Assembly: GCA_036417435.1 (NCBI GenBank)
Contig: CM070901.1
Coordinates: forward strand, 12,126,001-12,190,000
Direction: 5' to 3'
DNA from: Inia geoffrensis
Taxonomy: Eukaryota; Chordata; Mammalia; Artiodactyla; Iniidae
DNA length: 64,000 nucleotides
Part shown: one piece after another, positions 35,811-49,300 of the stretch
How the letters are laid out: each line of letters begins with the position of its first letter
How positions within the stretch are numbered: position 1 is the stretch's first letter
The notes under the pieces: generated by a model
What the model saw: only the letters and a program-made list of their open reading frames with translations
Told to the model about the DNA's origin: nothing
Databases searched by the model: none
Made by a program: the position numbers and the translations under genes

Positions 35811-36490
35811 AGAGCTACCATATGATCCAGCAATCAAACTCTTGGGCATATATTCAGAGAAAAGCATAATTCGAAAAAATATATGCATCCCAGTGTTCAT
35901 TGCACCACTGTTTACAGTAGTTAAGATATGGGAACAACCTAAATGTCCATCAGCAGAGGAATGGATAAAGAAAATGTGGTACATATATACAATGGAATAT
36001 TACTCAGCCCACTCAGCCATAGAAAGGAATGAAATCGGATCATTTGTAAACATGTGGATGGACCTAGAGAGTGTCATACAGAGTGAAGTAAGTCAGAAAG
36101 AGAAAAGCAAATATCGTATAATAACATATATATGTGGAATCTAGAAAAATGGTATAGATGATCTTATTTGCAAAGCAGAAATAGAGACACAGATGTAGAG
36201 AACAAATGTATGGATACCAAAGTGGAAAGGGGTGGGGTGGGAGGAATTGGGAGACTGGGATTGACACATATACATTATTGATACTATGTATAAAATAGAC
36301 ATAAAATATATACTATATAGCACAGGGAACTCTACCTGATGCACTGTGGTAGGCTAAATGGGAGGGGAGTCCAAAAGAGAGGGGTTATCTGTATGTGCAT
36401 GGCTGATTCACTTTGTTGTACAGTGAAGGTTAACACAACACTGTAAAGCAACCATACTCCAATAAAAATTAATTTAAAAAAACAAAAAAA
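35811..36490 (+). mobile_element. L1 ORF2 C-terminus and 3' UTR, sense, 5'-truncated
   Basis: It begins inside the last part of ORF2 (gagctaccatatgatccagc) and continues to the ORF2 stop near 36142, the 3' UTR with a G-rich tract at 36229-36251, and the final accatactccaataaa with an A-rich tail. The frame 35842-36144 (100 codons) keeps the L1 C-terminal reading with a few changes, including an extra 9 bp near 36010. A third of the 3' UTR differs from the L1 at 38.4-46.4 kb, so it is another subfamily. Confidence 0.92.
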
Positions 36491-38264
36491 ACCCAAAGAA
36501 TATTAGCTTTAATTTCTCTGAGTGGATTAAATCTTCTCTAGAATTTTTTTTTAAATCTCCATATTCTTTCTATGCAACTGTTACTTCCTATTTTCTCCCC
36601 TCCACTCTTCTTTCTCTTTTGATTCCCATCTACTTCAGTTTATGGGTTGGGGGAACTAATTTTTTTTTGAGGCAAGGTGGTCTGGTTAGGTGTAAAGAAA
36701 AATATTTTTATTTCTTCAACAAGAAGTTATACAAATTATTGAAACTTTTGATTAAAAATTTAGTAACTTTCTGTCTTTTTTAATCATGGCAAACAACAAC
36801 CCACAAGTTATGTTACAGTGTAACTTATATACCATATGAATATAATATCTTGGCTGACTGTAGCAGGCATCATTATGAAATTTTCTCTCACTCTCAAATA
36901 TACACATGACACATCACCTCTAACACATACACATTTGCATACCTGTGCTCAGGTATTTGTCGTCCTGCTCTGACTTGCATTACTATATTTTAAATCTGGA
37001 AAGAGTGATAACACAAACAGAATATTTCAAAGTGACATTCCACAAAAACTAAAGATATTCAATAAAAAGTGATAATAGATGTAATGGAGATATGTGTATG
37101 ATATGAGTTGGAAGAAATAAAGGGAGCATATTGTGGTTTGTGATTTCATAGGAGAAGCAGTTTGGGATGATGATGAGCATAAGTTAATTTCATGACTACA
37201 AAATGAACTGAGTGGAAATGAAGGCCATTGCAGTGAAGAAAAATAAGTTATTGTATTCTGGTGTTTATTTTAAAGCATCTAAACGTTTGACTTATGCAAT
37301 GTTTAAAATCTCTTTTGATGTGGATTTACTTTGTGTCAGTTCAGAAAACTAAATTCCCTAGAATTCTCTTCTTTCAAGATCGCAGGTTATTGTGGGAGAT
37401 AGGTCACAGGAGATATGTTGTATGAGAATTTGAAGGCACAAGCAAAGCAGCAGTCTTCTGTGGGAACTGGAAGGTGTGTGCAGCGTGTGAGGGTCTGTTG
37501 CAACTAACACAGGTTGTTGTCATTTATCTGCTGGCCCACTTGGTTGTTGTAGGCAGCAGGGACCATCACAGGTCCTCCATTTCCTCTAGAATCTCCCACT
37601 TCAATTTCTTGAATCTTGGTCCAGCTTCATGAGAAAGGGCACCATGTTGTTCTGAAGGATACTTCCACTGGAGTAGCGGGCTTGGAGGCAATGAGAGATT
37701 GATTACTGTTTAATCCCTTCTTGTGGGTTCCACTCTTACGGGTTACCATTTTTCCTCACTTTCCATACTTATACCCATGTTTCCTTATGAACTGCATGTC
37801 CTGCACTAATACAATAGCCTCACAAAAATTGTACTCAGTCCTATACCCTTGTTGGGAAAAAAAAAATCTATGTAAAAAATCTGACATATCTGTAACACAT
37901 CATCCAGGGCTTCTGCCTGGTTGATTCAAACTTGACTGATAATTCTTATCAAAAGATTCTATGGTTTCAACATATCTGCTTGTATTATGTTTGTGAAAAT
38001 GTGTGCATTTGATTCTCTATCGTTTTGTTTTGTTTCCCTGGCTAGCCATAAAGTACATTTGAAAGCAGAAATTTAGAATCTCTGTAAAGTAAATGGTTTT
38101 CAAACCTGGCATAACTGAAAGAATAATATAGATCTGAGGGCTATGCTTTCTGACTAATCTACATTTTTGCATATGAATATGATGAGGGCCACCATCTGAA
38201 GTTAAATACAGTCTTAGGGGTCTTATGTTCATTATATATAGAATGGAGTAATTTAAAGAGAGTA
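36491..38264. other. Intergenic DNA, partly unassigned
   Basis: The part at 37330-37900 is less AT-rich and resembles an old interspersed repeat in texture (an aactgcatgtcctgcactaa block near 37790), but I cannot name it. No gene is supported. Confidence 0.4.
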
Positions 38265-38388
38265 AAATATAGATTTTGAATGCCCTGGATCTAAACTCAA
38301 AATCTAGCACCTGTCAGCTACATGATCATGAACCATGTATACTCTTCATCAATACCGACTTCTCCCTTGTAAATAGGAAAAAAAAAGG
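38265..38388 (+). repeat. MIR fragment cut by L1
   Basis: The order tctaaactcaaaatctagc, gtcagctacatgatcatga and cttgtaaataggaaa fits the MIR core. The match stops where the L1 5' end begins at 38389, and I do not find its continuation on the far side of the L1. Confidence 0.6.
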
Positions 38389-40799
38389 AGAGACCTTCCA
38401 GATGGCAGAGGAGTAAGACGTGGAGATCACCTTCCTCCCCACAAATACAACAGGAATACATCTACACGTGGAACAACTCTTACACAACAGCTACTGAACA
38501 CTGGCAGAAGAACTCAGACTTCCCAAAAGGCAAGAAACTCCCCACTTACATGGGTAGGGCAAAAGAAAAAAGAAAAAACAGAGACAAAATAATAGGGACA
38601 GGACTTGCACCTCTGGGAGGTAGATGTGAAGGAGGAAAGTTTCCACACACTAGGAAGCCCTTTGACTGGCGGAGAGAGGGGTGGCGGGGGAAAGCTTCAG
38701 CTCCTCTCATGGAGGAGAGCACAGTAACAGGGGTGCAGAGGGCAAAGCGGAGAGATTCCCGCACAGAGGATCGGTGCTGGCCAGCATTCACTGGCCTAAG
38801 ACGCTTGTCTGCTCACCCACCAGGGAGGGTGGGAGCTGGGAGGTGAGGCACGGGCTTCGGAGGTCAGATCCCAGGGAGAGGACTGGGGTTGGCTGTGTGA
38901 ACACAGCCTGAAGGGGCTAGTGTGCCACAGCTAGCCAGGAGGAGTCTGGGAAAAAGCCTGGAACTGCCTAAGAGGCAAGAGACCATTGTTCCAGGGTACA
39001 CGAGGAAAGGGGATTCACAGCACCGCCTAAAGGCGCTCCAGAGACTGGCATGAGTCGCAGAAATTAGTGCGGACATCAGAGATGGGCATGAAATGCTAAG
39101 GCCTCTCCTGCAGCCGCCAAGAAGCCTGTGGGCAAGCACAGGCCACTATCCACAATGCCCCTCCCGAGAGCCTGTGCAGCCCACCACTGCCAGGGTCCCA
39201 TAATCCAGGGACAACTTCCCAGGGAGAACACACTGCGTGCCTCAGGATGATGTAATGTCAGGCCAGCCTCTGCCACCACAGGCACTCCCCTCATTCCTTA
39301 CCCTTCCCTCCACCCGGACTGAGCCAGAGCCCCTAATTAGCTGCTACTTTAATCCTGTCCTGTCTGGTCAGGGAACAGATGCCCTCAGGTGACCTACATG
39401 CAGAGGCAGGGCCAAATTCAAAGCTGAACCCCAGGAGCTGTGCAAACAAAGAAGAGAAAGGGAAATTTCTCCCAGCAGCCTCAGGAGCAGCGTATTAAAG
39501 CTCCACAATCAACTTGAGGTACCCTGCATCACTGGAATACCTGAAGAGACAGCACATCATCCCAAAATTGAGGTGGTGGACTTTGGGAGCAACTGTAGAC
39601 TTAGGGTTTGCTTTCTGATTCTAATTTGTTTCTGGTTTTATATTTATTTTAGTTTAGTATTTAGAGTTTATTATCATTAGTAGATTTGTTGACTGATTTG
39701 GTTGCTCTCTTCCTCTTTTTTTTTATATAGATATATATATTTTTTTCCTTTTTCTCTTTTTGTAAGTGTGTATGTGTATGTTTCTTTCTGTGATTTTGTC
39801 TGTGTAGTTGTACTTTTACCATTTGTCCTAGGGTTCTGTCTGTCTGTTTTCTTTTTTTTTTTAGTATAGTTTTCAGTGCTTGCTATCAATGGTGGATTTG
39901 TTTATTGGTTTGGTTGTTCTCTTCTTTCTTTCTTTCTTTTTAAACTTTTCAATTTTTTATTTTTAATAATATATTTTTTCAATTTTAATAACTTTACTTC
40001 ATTTTATTATTATTATTATTTTTTTTTTTTTTAAGTTTTCTGTGGTACGCAGGCCTCTCACTGTTGTGGCCTCTCCCGCTGTGGAGCACAGGCTCTGGAT
40101 GCGTAGGCTCAGCGGCCATGGCTCACAGGCCCAGCTGCTCTGTGGCATGTGGGATCCTCCCGGACCAGGGCATGAACCTGTGTCCCCTGCATCAGCAGGT
40201 GGACTCTCAACCACTGCACCACCAGGGAAGCCCCATTTTATTATTTTTTATATCATTTTTCTTTTTTTTTTTTTCTCTCCCTTTTCTCCTCAGCCATGTA
40301 GCTGGTAGGGTTTTGGTGCTCCAACTGGGTGTCAAGCCTGTGCCTATAAGGTAGGAGAGCCGAGATCAGGACATCAGTCCACTAGAGACCTCCCAGCTCC
40401 ACATAATATCAAATGGAGAAAGCTCTCCCAGAGATCTCCATCTCAGCACTAAAAGACCCAACTCCACTCAATGACCAGCAAGGTACAGTGCTAGACACCT
40501 CATGCCAAACAACTAGCAAGAAAGGAACACAACCTCACCCATTAGCAGAGAGGCTGCCTAAAATCATAATAAGTTCACAGACACCCAAAAACACACCACT
40601 GAACACGGTCCTGCCAACCAGAAATACAAGATGTATCCTCATCCACAAGAGCACAGGCACCAGAACCAGTCCCCTCCACTAGGAAGCTTACACAACCCAC
40701 TGAACCAACCTTAGCCACTGGGGGCAGACACCAAAAACAACAGGAACTACGAACAAGCAGCCTGTGAAAAAGAGACCCTAAACAGATTAGTTAAGCGGA
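38389..40799 (+). promoter_or_regulatory. L1 5' UTR with internal promoter region
   Basis: It starts with gagagaccttccagatggc; ccagatggc at 38398-38406 is a degenerate form of the YY1-type site found at L1 5' ends. The first 1.1 kb is much richer in G and C than any flanking DNA. After about 39600 it becomes T-rich, with ctcttcctcttt-type tracts, before the ORF1 leader. L1 5' UTRs normally carry an internal pol II promoter and often an antisense one; function here is inference. An antisense SINE is inserted at about 40014-40234. Confidence 0.85.
40001..40251 (-). mobile_element. CHR-2-like SINE, antisense, inside L1 5' UTR
   Basis: The SINE runs from a T-rich tail (40018-40034) through tggtacgcaggcctctcac to accagggaagccc at about 40234. 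The flanks attttattatta (40001) and attttattattttt (40235) look like the TSD, made less clear by the T-rich target. Confidence 0.93.
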
Positions 40800-41955
40800 A
40801 TGAGAAGACAGAGAAACACACAGCAGGTGAGGGAGCAAACTAAAAACCAACCGGACTTCCCTGGTGGTGCAGTGGTTGAGAGTCCGCCTGCCAATGCAGG
40901 GGACACGGGTTCGTGCCCCAGTCGGGGAAGATCCCACATGCCACGGAGCGCCTGGGCCCGTGAGCCACGGCCACTGAGCCTGAACATCCATAGCCTGTGC
41001 TCCGCAATGGGAGAGGCCACAACAGTGAGAGGCCCAAGTATTGCAAAAAAAAAAAATAATAATAATAATAATAAATAAATAAATAAATAAATAAAATAAA
41101 ATAAAATAAAAACCCACCAGACCAAACAAATGAAGAGGAAAGAGGCAGTCTACCTGAAAATGAATTCAGAGTAATGATAGTAAAGATGATCCAAAATCTT
41201 GGAAACAGAATGGAGAAAATACAAGAAAAGTTTAACAAGGACCTAGAAGAATTAAACAGTAAACAAACAATGATGAACAAAACAATAAAAGAAATTAAAA
41301 ATTCTCTAGAAGGTATCAATAGCAGAATAACTGAGACAGAAAAATGGATAAGTGACCTGGAAGACAAAATAGTGGAAATAACTATGCAGAGCAGAATAAA
41401 GAAAAAAGAATGAAAAGAATTGATACAGTCTCAGAGACCTCTCAGACAACATTAAATGCACCAACATCTGAATAATAGGGATCCCAGAAGAAGAAGAGAA
41501 AAAGAAAGGGACTGAGAAAATATCTGAAGAGATTATAGTTGAAAACTTCCCTAATATGGGAAAGGAATTAGTGATTCGAGTGCAGGAAGCACAGAGAGTC
41601 CCATACAGGATAAATCCAAGGAGAAACATGCCAAGACACATATTAATCAAACTATGAAAAATTAAACACAAAGAAAAATTATTAAAAGATCAATGGAAAA
41701 ACAACAAATAACATACAAGGGAATCCCCATAAAGTTAACAGCTGAACTTTCAGCAGAAACTCTGCAAGCCTGAAGAGAGTGGCAGGACATATTTAAAGTG
41801 ATGAAAGGGAAAAAACTAAAACCAAAATTACTCTACCCAGCAAGGATCTCATTCAGATTCAACAGAGAAATTAAAACCTTTACAAATAAGGAAAAGCTAA
41901 GAGAATTCACACCACCAAACCAACTTTACAACAAATGCTGAAGGAACTTCTCTAG
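40800..41955 (+). pseudogene. L1 ORF1 (RNA-binding protein), broken
   Basis: ORF1 encodes the L1 RNA-binding chaperone: an N-terminal coiled coil, an RNA-recognition motif and a C-terminal domain. The start codon at 40800 opens with MRRQRNTQQVREQ. A SINE at about 40852-41107 then interrupts it. The best remaining frame, 41174-41413, is a 79-codon coiled-coil segment (repeated L, I and E/K pattern). A 2-nt deletion near 41385 shifts the frame, and a stop follows near 41469. The ancestral stop is tag at 41953-41955. It is non-functional. Confidence 0.88.
40841..41120 (+). mobile_element. CHR-2-like SINE, sense, inside L1 ORF1
   Basis: The body is about 40852-41040, with a long tail of A12, (AAT)n, (AAAT)n and (AAAAT)n to about 41107. 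The TSD aaaaaccaaccg / aaaaacccacca has two mismatches. It is inserted 17 codons into ORF1. Confidence 0.93.
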
Positions 41956-42012
41956 GCAGGAAACACCAGAGAAGGAAAAGACTTAAATAACAAACCCAAA
42001 ACAATTAAGAAA

Positions 42013-45000
42013 ATGGTAATAGGAACATACATATTGATAACTACCTTAAATGTAACTGGATTAAATGCTCCAACCAAAAGACATAGACTGGCTGAATGGA
42101 TACAAAAACAAGACCTGTACATATGCTGTCTACAAGAGACCCACTTCAGACCTAGGGACACATACAGACTGAAAGTGCAGGGATGGAAAATGATATTCCA
42201 TGCAAATTCAAATCAAAAGAAAGCTGGAGTAGCAATTCTCATATCAGACAAAATAGATGTAAAAATAAAGACTATTAGAAGAGACAAAGAAGGACATTAC
42301 ATAAAGATCAACAGATCAATCCAAGAGGAAGATATAACAATTATAAATATTTATGCACCCAACATAGAAGCACCTCAAAACATAAGGCAAATGCTAAGAG
42401 CCATAAAAGGGGAAATCGACAGTAACACAATCATAGTAGGGGACTTTAACACCCCATTTTAACCAGTGGACAGATCATCAAAAATGAAAATAAATTAGGA
42501 AATATAAGCTTTAAATGATACATTAAACAAGATGGACTTAATTGATATTTATAGGATGTTCCATTCAAAAACAACAGAATACACATTCTTCTCAAGAGCT
42601 CATGGAACATTCTCCAGGATAATTCATATTGTGGGTCACAAATCAAGCCTTGGTAAATTTAAGAAAATTGAAATCGTATCAAGTATTTTTTCTGACCACA
42701 ACACTATGAGACTAGATATCAATTACAGGAAAAAAATCTGTAAAAAACACAAGCACGTGGAGGCTAAACAATACACTACTAAATAACCAAGAGATCACTG
42801 AAGAAATCAAAGAGGAAATTAAAAAATACCTAGAAACAAATGAAAATTAAAACACAATGACCCAAAACCTATGGGATGCAGCAAAACCAGTTCTGAGAGG
42901 GAAGTTTATAGCAATAAAATCCTACCTCAAGAAACAAGAAACACCTCAAATAAACAAACCTTACACCTAAAGCAATTAGAGAACGAAGAACAAAATTCCT
43001 CAAAGTTAGCAGAAGGAAAGAAATCATAAAGATCATGTCAGAAATAAGTGAAAAAGAAATGCAGGAAACAATAGCAAAGATCAATAAAACTAAAAGTTGG
43101 TTCTTTCAGAAGATAAGCAAAACTGATAAACCTTTAGGCAGACTCATTATGAAAAAAGGGAGAAAACTCAAATCAACAAAATTAGAAATGAAAGAGGAGA
43201 AGTAACAACTGACACTGCAGAAATACAAAGGATCATGAGAGATTACTACAAGCAACTCTACGCCAATAAAATGGACAACCTGGAAGAAATGGACAAATTC
43301 TTAGAAAAGCACAACCTTCTGACACTGACCCAGGAAGAAATAGAAAATATAAGCAGACAAATCACAAGCACTGAAAGTGAGACTGTGATTTAAAATCTTC
43401 CAAGAACAAAAGCCCAGAACCAGATGGCTTCACAGGCGAATTCTATCAAACATTTAGAGAAGAGCTAACACCTATCCTTCTCAAACTCTTCCAAAATATA
43501 GCAGAGGGAGGAACACTTCCAAACTCCTACGACGAGGCCACCATCATCCTGATACCAACCCAGAAAAAGATGTCACAAGGAAAGAAAACTACAGGCCAAT
43601 ATCACTGATGAACATAGAGGCAAAAATCCTCAACAGAATACTAGCAAACAGAATCCAACAGCACATTAAAAGGATAATACATCATGATCAAGTGGGGTTT
43701 ATCCCAGGAATGCAAGGATAATTCAATATAGGCAAGTCAGTGTGATAAGCCATATTAACAAATTGAAGGAGAAAAACCATATTACCATCTAATAGATGCA
43801 GAAAAATCTTTTGACAAAATTCAACACCAATTTATGATAAAAGCCTTCCAGAATGTAGGCAGAGAGGGAACTTACCTCAACATAATAAAGGCCAAATATG
43901 ACAAACCCACAGCCAACATCATTCTCAATGGTGAAAAACTGAAAACATTTCTGCTAACATCAGAAACAAGACAAGGTTGCCCACTCTCACCACTATTATT
44001 CAACATACTTTTGGAAATTTTAGCCACAGCAATCAGAGAAGAAAAAGAAATAAAAGGAATCCAAATCCGAAAAGAAGAAGTAAAGCTGTCACTGTTTGCA
44101 GATGACATGACACTATACATAGAGAATCCTAAATATGCTATTAGAAATCTACTAGGGCTAATCAATGAAGTTGGCAAAGTAGCAGGATACAAAATTAATG
44201 CACAGAAATCTCTTGCATTCCTCTACACTAATGATGAAAAATCTGAAAGAGAAATTAAGGAAACACTCCCATTTACCATTGCAACAAAAAGCATAAAATA
44301 CCTAGGTATAAACCTACCTAAGGAGACAAAAGGCCTGTATGCAGAAAACTGTAAGACACTTATGAAAAAAATTAAAGATGATACAAACAGATGGAGAGAT
44401 ATACCATTTTCTTGGATTGGAAGAATCAACATTGTGTATATTACTATACTACCCAAAGCAATCTACAGATTCAATGCAATCCCGATCAAACTACCAATGG
44501 CATTTTTCACAGAACTGGAACAAAAAATTTCACAAGTTGTATGGAAACACTAAAGACCCCGAATAGCCAAAGAAATCTTGAGAAAGAAAAATGGAGCTGG
44601 AGGAATCAGGCTCCTGGATTTCAGACTATACTACAAAGCTACAGCAATCAAGACAGCATGATACTGGCTCAAAAACAGACATATAGGTCAATGGAACAGG
44701 AAAGAAAGCCCAGAGATAAACCCATGCACATACAGTCACCTTATTTTTGATAAAGGAGGCAAGAATATACCATGGAGAAAAGACAACCTTTTCAATAAGT
44801 GGTGCTGTGAAAACTGGATATCTACATGAAAAAGAATGAAGTTAGAACCCTCCCTAACACCATACACAAAAATAAACTCAAAATAGATTAAAGACCTAAA
44901 TGTAAGGCCAGACACTATAAAACTCAGAGGAAAACTTAGGCAGAACACTCTATGACATAAATCACAGCAAGATCCTTTTTGACCCACCTCTTAGAGTAAT

Positions 45001-46035
45001 GAAAATAAAAACAAAAATAAACAAATGGGACCTAATGAAATTAAAAAGCGTTTGCACAGTAAATGAAAACATAAACAAGATTAAAAGACCACCCTCAGAA
45101 TAGGAGAACATATTTGCAAATGAAGCAACAAAGGATTAATCTCCAATATTTACAAGCAGCTCATGCAGCTCAATATTAAAACAATAGACAACCTAATCCA
45201 AAAATGAGCAGAAGAGGCTTCCCTGGTGGCGCAATGGTTGACAGTCCGCCTGCCGATGCAGGGGACACGGGTTCATGTCCCGGTCTGGGAGGATCCCACA
45301 TGCCGCGGAGCTGCTGGGCCCGTGAGCCGTGGCCGCTGAGCCTGTGTGTCTGGAGCCTGTGCTCCACAATGGGAGAGGCCACAGCAGTGAGAGGCCCGCG
45401 TACAGCAAAAAAAAAAAAAAAAAAAATGAGCAGAAGACCTAAATAGGCATTTCTCCAAAGAAGATATACAGATTGCCAACAAACACATGAGAGTATGCTC
45501 AATATCAGTTATCATTAGAGAAATGCAAATAAAACCTACAATGAGATATCACCTCACACCAGTCAGAATGGCCATCATCAAAATATCTACAAACAATAAA
45601 TGCTGGTGAGGGTGTGGAGAAACGGGAACCCTCTTTCACTGTTGATGGGAATGTAAATTGATACAGCCACTATGGAGAACAGTATGGAAGTTCCTTAAAA
45701 AACTAAAAATAGAACTACCATACAACTCAGCAATCCCACTACTGGGCATATACCCTGAGAAAACCATAATTCAAAAAGAGTCATGTACCACAATGTTCAC
45801 TGCAGCTCTATTTACAATAGCTAGGACACAGAAGCAACCTAAGTGTCCACTGACAGACGAATTGATAAAGAAGATGTGGCACATACATACAATGGAATAT
45901 TACTCAGCCATGAAAAGAAACGAAATTGAGTTATTTGTAGTGAAGTGCTTGCACTTAGAGTCTGTCATATGGAATGAAGTAAGTCAGAAAGGGAAAAACA
46001 AATACCGTATGGTAACATGTATATGTGGAATCTAA
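42013..46035 (+). pseudogene. L1 ORF2 (endonuclease/reverse transcriptase), broken
   Basis: ORF2 makes the endonuclease and reverse transcriptase that copy L1 into DNA. The ATG at 42013 opens a 149-codon endonuclease frame (ITTLNVTGLNAPTKRHRLAEW, CLQETHF, VGDFNTPF), stopped at 42460. The reverse-transcriptase core survives at 43834-44553 (239 codons), with the catalytic FADD at 44095-44106 and [14 protein letters not shown] before it. A C-terminal frame at 45658-46035 ends at the natural stop. Many stops and shifts separate these, and a SINE lies at 45215-45422. It is dead. Confidence 0.93.
45201..45436 (+). mobile_element. CHR-2-like SINE, sense, inside L1 ORF2, perfect TSD
   Basis: The SINE 45215-45422 has a poly(A) of about 20 and a perfect duplication aaaatgagcagaag at 45201-45214 and 45423-45436. 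The duplicated bases are L1 ORF2 sequence, so the order of events is clear: L1 first, then the SINE. Confidence 0.96.
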
Positions 46036-46390
46036 AAAAAAAAAAAAATGGTTCTGAAGAACCTAGGGGCAGGACAGGAATAAAGACGCAGATGTAGAGA
46101 ATGGACTTGAGGACACGGGGAGGGGGAAGGGTAAGCTGGTACACAGTGAGGGTGTGGCATGGACATATATACGCTACCAAACGTAAAATAGATAGCTAGT
46201 GGGAAGCAGCTGCATAGCCCAGGGAGATCAGCTCAGTGCTTTGTGACCACCTAGAGGGGTGGGATATGGAGGGTGGGAAGGAGATTCAAGAAGGAGGGGA
46301 TATTTGTATATGTATAGCTGATTCACTTTGATATACAGCAGAAAGTAACACACCATTGTAAAACAATTATACTCCATTAAGGATGTTAAA
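46036..46390 (+). other. L1 3' UTR
   Basis: It runs from the ORF2 stop to gttaaaaacaaac and holds the usual gatagctagtgggaagcagc, gtgaccacctagaggggtgg and caattatactccattaagg segments. The G-rich region near 46255-46285 is degraded (few runs of three G), unlike the copy at 7205-7223. The poly(A) is short and mutated. Confidence 0.9.
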
Positions 46391-49300
46391 AACAAACAGA
46401 ACAAAATAAAGTCAAACAAGATTTTTTAAACTACAATAAAAAATAGCCAGTGCAGTTTACCATTTGATATTTTTCAAGGCAGTAAAATTGGCAGGTAAGG
46501 TATTTGACCGTAAATATTGCAGGAAGGTACAGCACAGTGTTTGCAGCAAAAGAGCCTGTTGGGTTGTTCTGTTTAATTCAAATCCTTACATGTAAGTTTT
46601 ACTACCCCAACCTATGCATGTTTCCCCTGCCAACAGCAAGTAATTAATATTACTTAGATCAATTTGTTTCAGACATCAAGGCAATGATGTATGCACTGAA
46701 CTCTAGTTAAGATATCAGGCAGAACTTTAGAAAACATTTTGTGTGCAGCCAAAGGTACTTTTTTATCAGGATGTTTCAATGTTCCAATCACTTTTGAAGA
46801 ACAAGTGAAATATAATTAGACTCAAGAAACAAATAGGATAATTAGGAGAGGTGTTTTGAAATGACTCTCTTAAAAATGCATCATTTGAAAGGTTGTTTCA
46901 TGCCTCTAAATGGAAGCAATTTCAGTGTGAGAAATTGGTTATAGTACTATGACTACTATAAATACAGTTTTCAGCTAATTTGTATTGCATTATTAACATA
47001 TGGTAGGCAGAGGGCTATATAATTTACATGTGCTATCTTCTTTAATAAAACATAAATCTGAACTCTGAGAGTATAATGAATTGACTTCAGTAAAATTCTA
47101 TTTAAATGATCACTGAAATGGTAACTAAATAGAGGGGAATAAAAGGCCCCAAATTTTCTAAGTATGCTTACCAAATTTTGTAAGTCATTTTCAAACTTTT
47201 CTTTAAAGTTGCTCTTTTTTTTTGTCATTTTTACATGAATATCTTTTTCTTTGAGAAAACGAATACCTTCTTGGTACAGACCCTTAGCTTTTATAGTAGG
47301 AGAAAAATCTTGTATTTAAAATAATTCTGTGCCTTTACTTTCAACATTATATTTTTAAAAGATTCTTAGTTGCATATTCTTATGGCATTCATATGACAAT
47401 GTCTGGAGTTAAGTGTGGGAGGTATTATTATCCCTATTTGATATACGTGATTATTCAGAAGTAAAAATTTTGGATTGGTCCAAAAAAGGTAGTAGTTTTG
47501 CAATATGTACTCTAGCCATCTTTTGGACTCAGGTATTTAGAAAGTTCATTTAGAAGTACTTCTCTAAACTTCCTTGTCATTTTGCTTACACACCATGGAA
47601 ATTCTGACTTCAATTCTGAATTGAAGGAGAAATAATTTTTTTGGTGCTATTGATTTATCAACTCATTAAACCACTAACTAATATCATATGCAGGCTGTGG
47701 AAATTTCACCAGCTTATAAAGAACCTCAAAGATAGCTTTTTCACATTTTGAATATACAGCAATATTCTGGAAACCACTATTTTTAAAATTTTTGCATTGG
47801 TTTTTCATGTGAAATTGTGACAACCAATATGTTTTATCTTTCAAAGATTTTTGAATAGAGTGTTTGAATAAGATTGTGAAAGAAATGATTTCCACTCTAA
47901 ATGAGATCTTTGTGGCCATACAGGCATGTATGGGTTCGATTTTAAAATATTCTTTATAGGGCACTTCTTTAATAATTTATTATTTGTACTTGGATTATGA
48001 CCCATCATTTACAGATCTAATTCTTTTCCTTCATCATGTAAGAAGATTCTTAAATAATAAAATTAATGTCACTTGTCACTATTCATGAATCATAACTTTG
48101 TTGCATGGAAAAATGCATAGACACACAGGTGATAGTTAATATCCATATCTGGAAGGAAGAGTTAGAAATAAATATATTAATCTATAGGAATAAGAGCAAT
48201 TGTAATCCACGATATATGGATTAATCCACAACATTTAGTTTTGTTTAGGGTTTTTTTTTTCCTTTATCTATGTTAACCACATTTCATTTCATTGGTGACA
48301 AAATATTAGCTCTTTGAAATTTTGATCAGAACCTACAAGAACAGTCTAGCAATTAAAGTCAGCAAAAAAGATGAGACTCTAGTTTCTCCTTTAATGGTCA
48401 GGAGTGATGTATAATAAGAATATTCTTTGTTAGATTTATTCATTTAATTGCAATTTAACTTTCCCTGTATTTAGGTATATTAAATGTCCTTTAGTGCAAG
48501 GACAATGTCTTACTCTGGATTAGTAGATCCAAAGTGCTTATGAACAGTATTTATTTGCAACATGTTGACAACGAATAGAAGCAAGCTATTAATTACTAAT
48601 AGCTCATTCTCCTGGGGGCAGTACTTTCAAATCAAAGCACCTTAATTTACACCAACACATTTACATATGAGCTAGGTTTTATTATTTTAATTAACTATAA
48701 ATTAATATTCCAATTATCTTTGGAATTTTCCCATATGGGATTCTCTGGAAGAGTTAAATATAATACATTTTAGCTAGAATTCCTTTTTTATAATAATTTA
48801 AGATTTTTTTACTCCTTTTTGTTTAGCTGATGGTAGCTAGCAGGATTGAAAAGAAGCTAAATGGATCCAAACTGATATTGATTCAATCTTTCATTTAAAC
48901 TGGTAACGTAGTTAAATTTAATTTCCCATAATACCAAACCCTGTTTAATACAAAATTCAAAGAATCAAATAGATCCTAACACAGCCACTGTTTGCATTTT
49001 ATTCCAACCTAAATTTTTTTATCTTTTAATTTTTAAAAATATGACTCATAAATATCATCTTCCAACTCAAATCAAGGTAAATAAAAACACATTAGGAGAA
49101 AAATGTTTCTTTATTACTATAAATATGATATTTATACACAAGATCAATCATATAAGGTGGAAAATGATCACATAGGTACATTTCTGGTGGTGTATGTGCC
49201 TAAAGAATCTTGTCCAAAAAGGTGAGGGTATGCTAATCTCTAGGAGCCAATTCATTTCTTATTAGTAAGTGAAAAATAAGTTCATCAACTAGCAAACATT

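Larger units (their letters stand above)
38389..46390 (+). mobile_element. Near full-length L1, sense, inactive, with three nested SINEs
   Basis: All L1 parts are present in order: 5' UTR from 38389, ORF1 at 40800-41955, ORF2 at 42013-46035, 3' UTR to about 46390. Three CHR SINEs (40001-40251, 40841-41120, 45201-45436) have jumped into it. Without them the element is about 7.4 kb. Both ORFs are broken by stops and frameshifts, so it cannot move itself. No convincing TSD was found at the ends. The nested SINEs make it older than several of the SINE insertions in the window. Confidence 0.95.

Noticed and set aside
37330..37900. Less AT-rich stretch as a processed pseudogene
   Set aside because: No frame or protein similarity is visible. 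It looks like an old interspersed repeat, which I could not name.
40840..41367. A 175-codon minus-strand frame
   Set aside because: It is the shadow of L1 ORF1 plus a SINE on the opposite strand; the phenylalanine/tyrosine run is the reversed A-rich tail.
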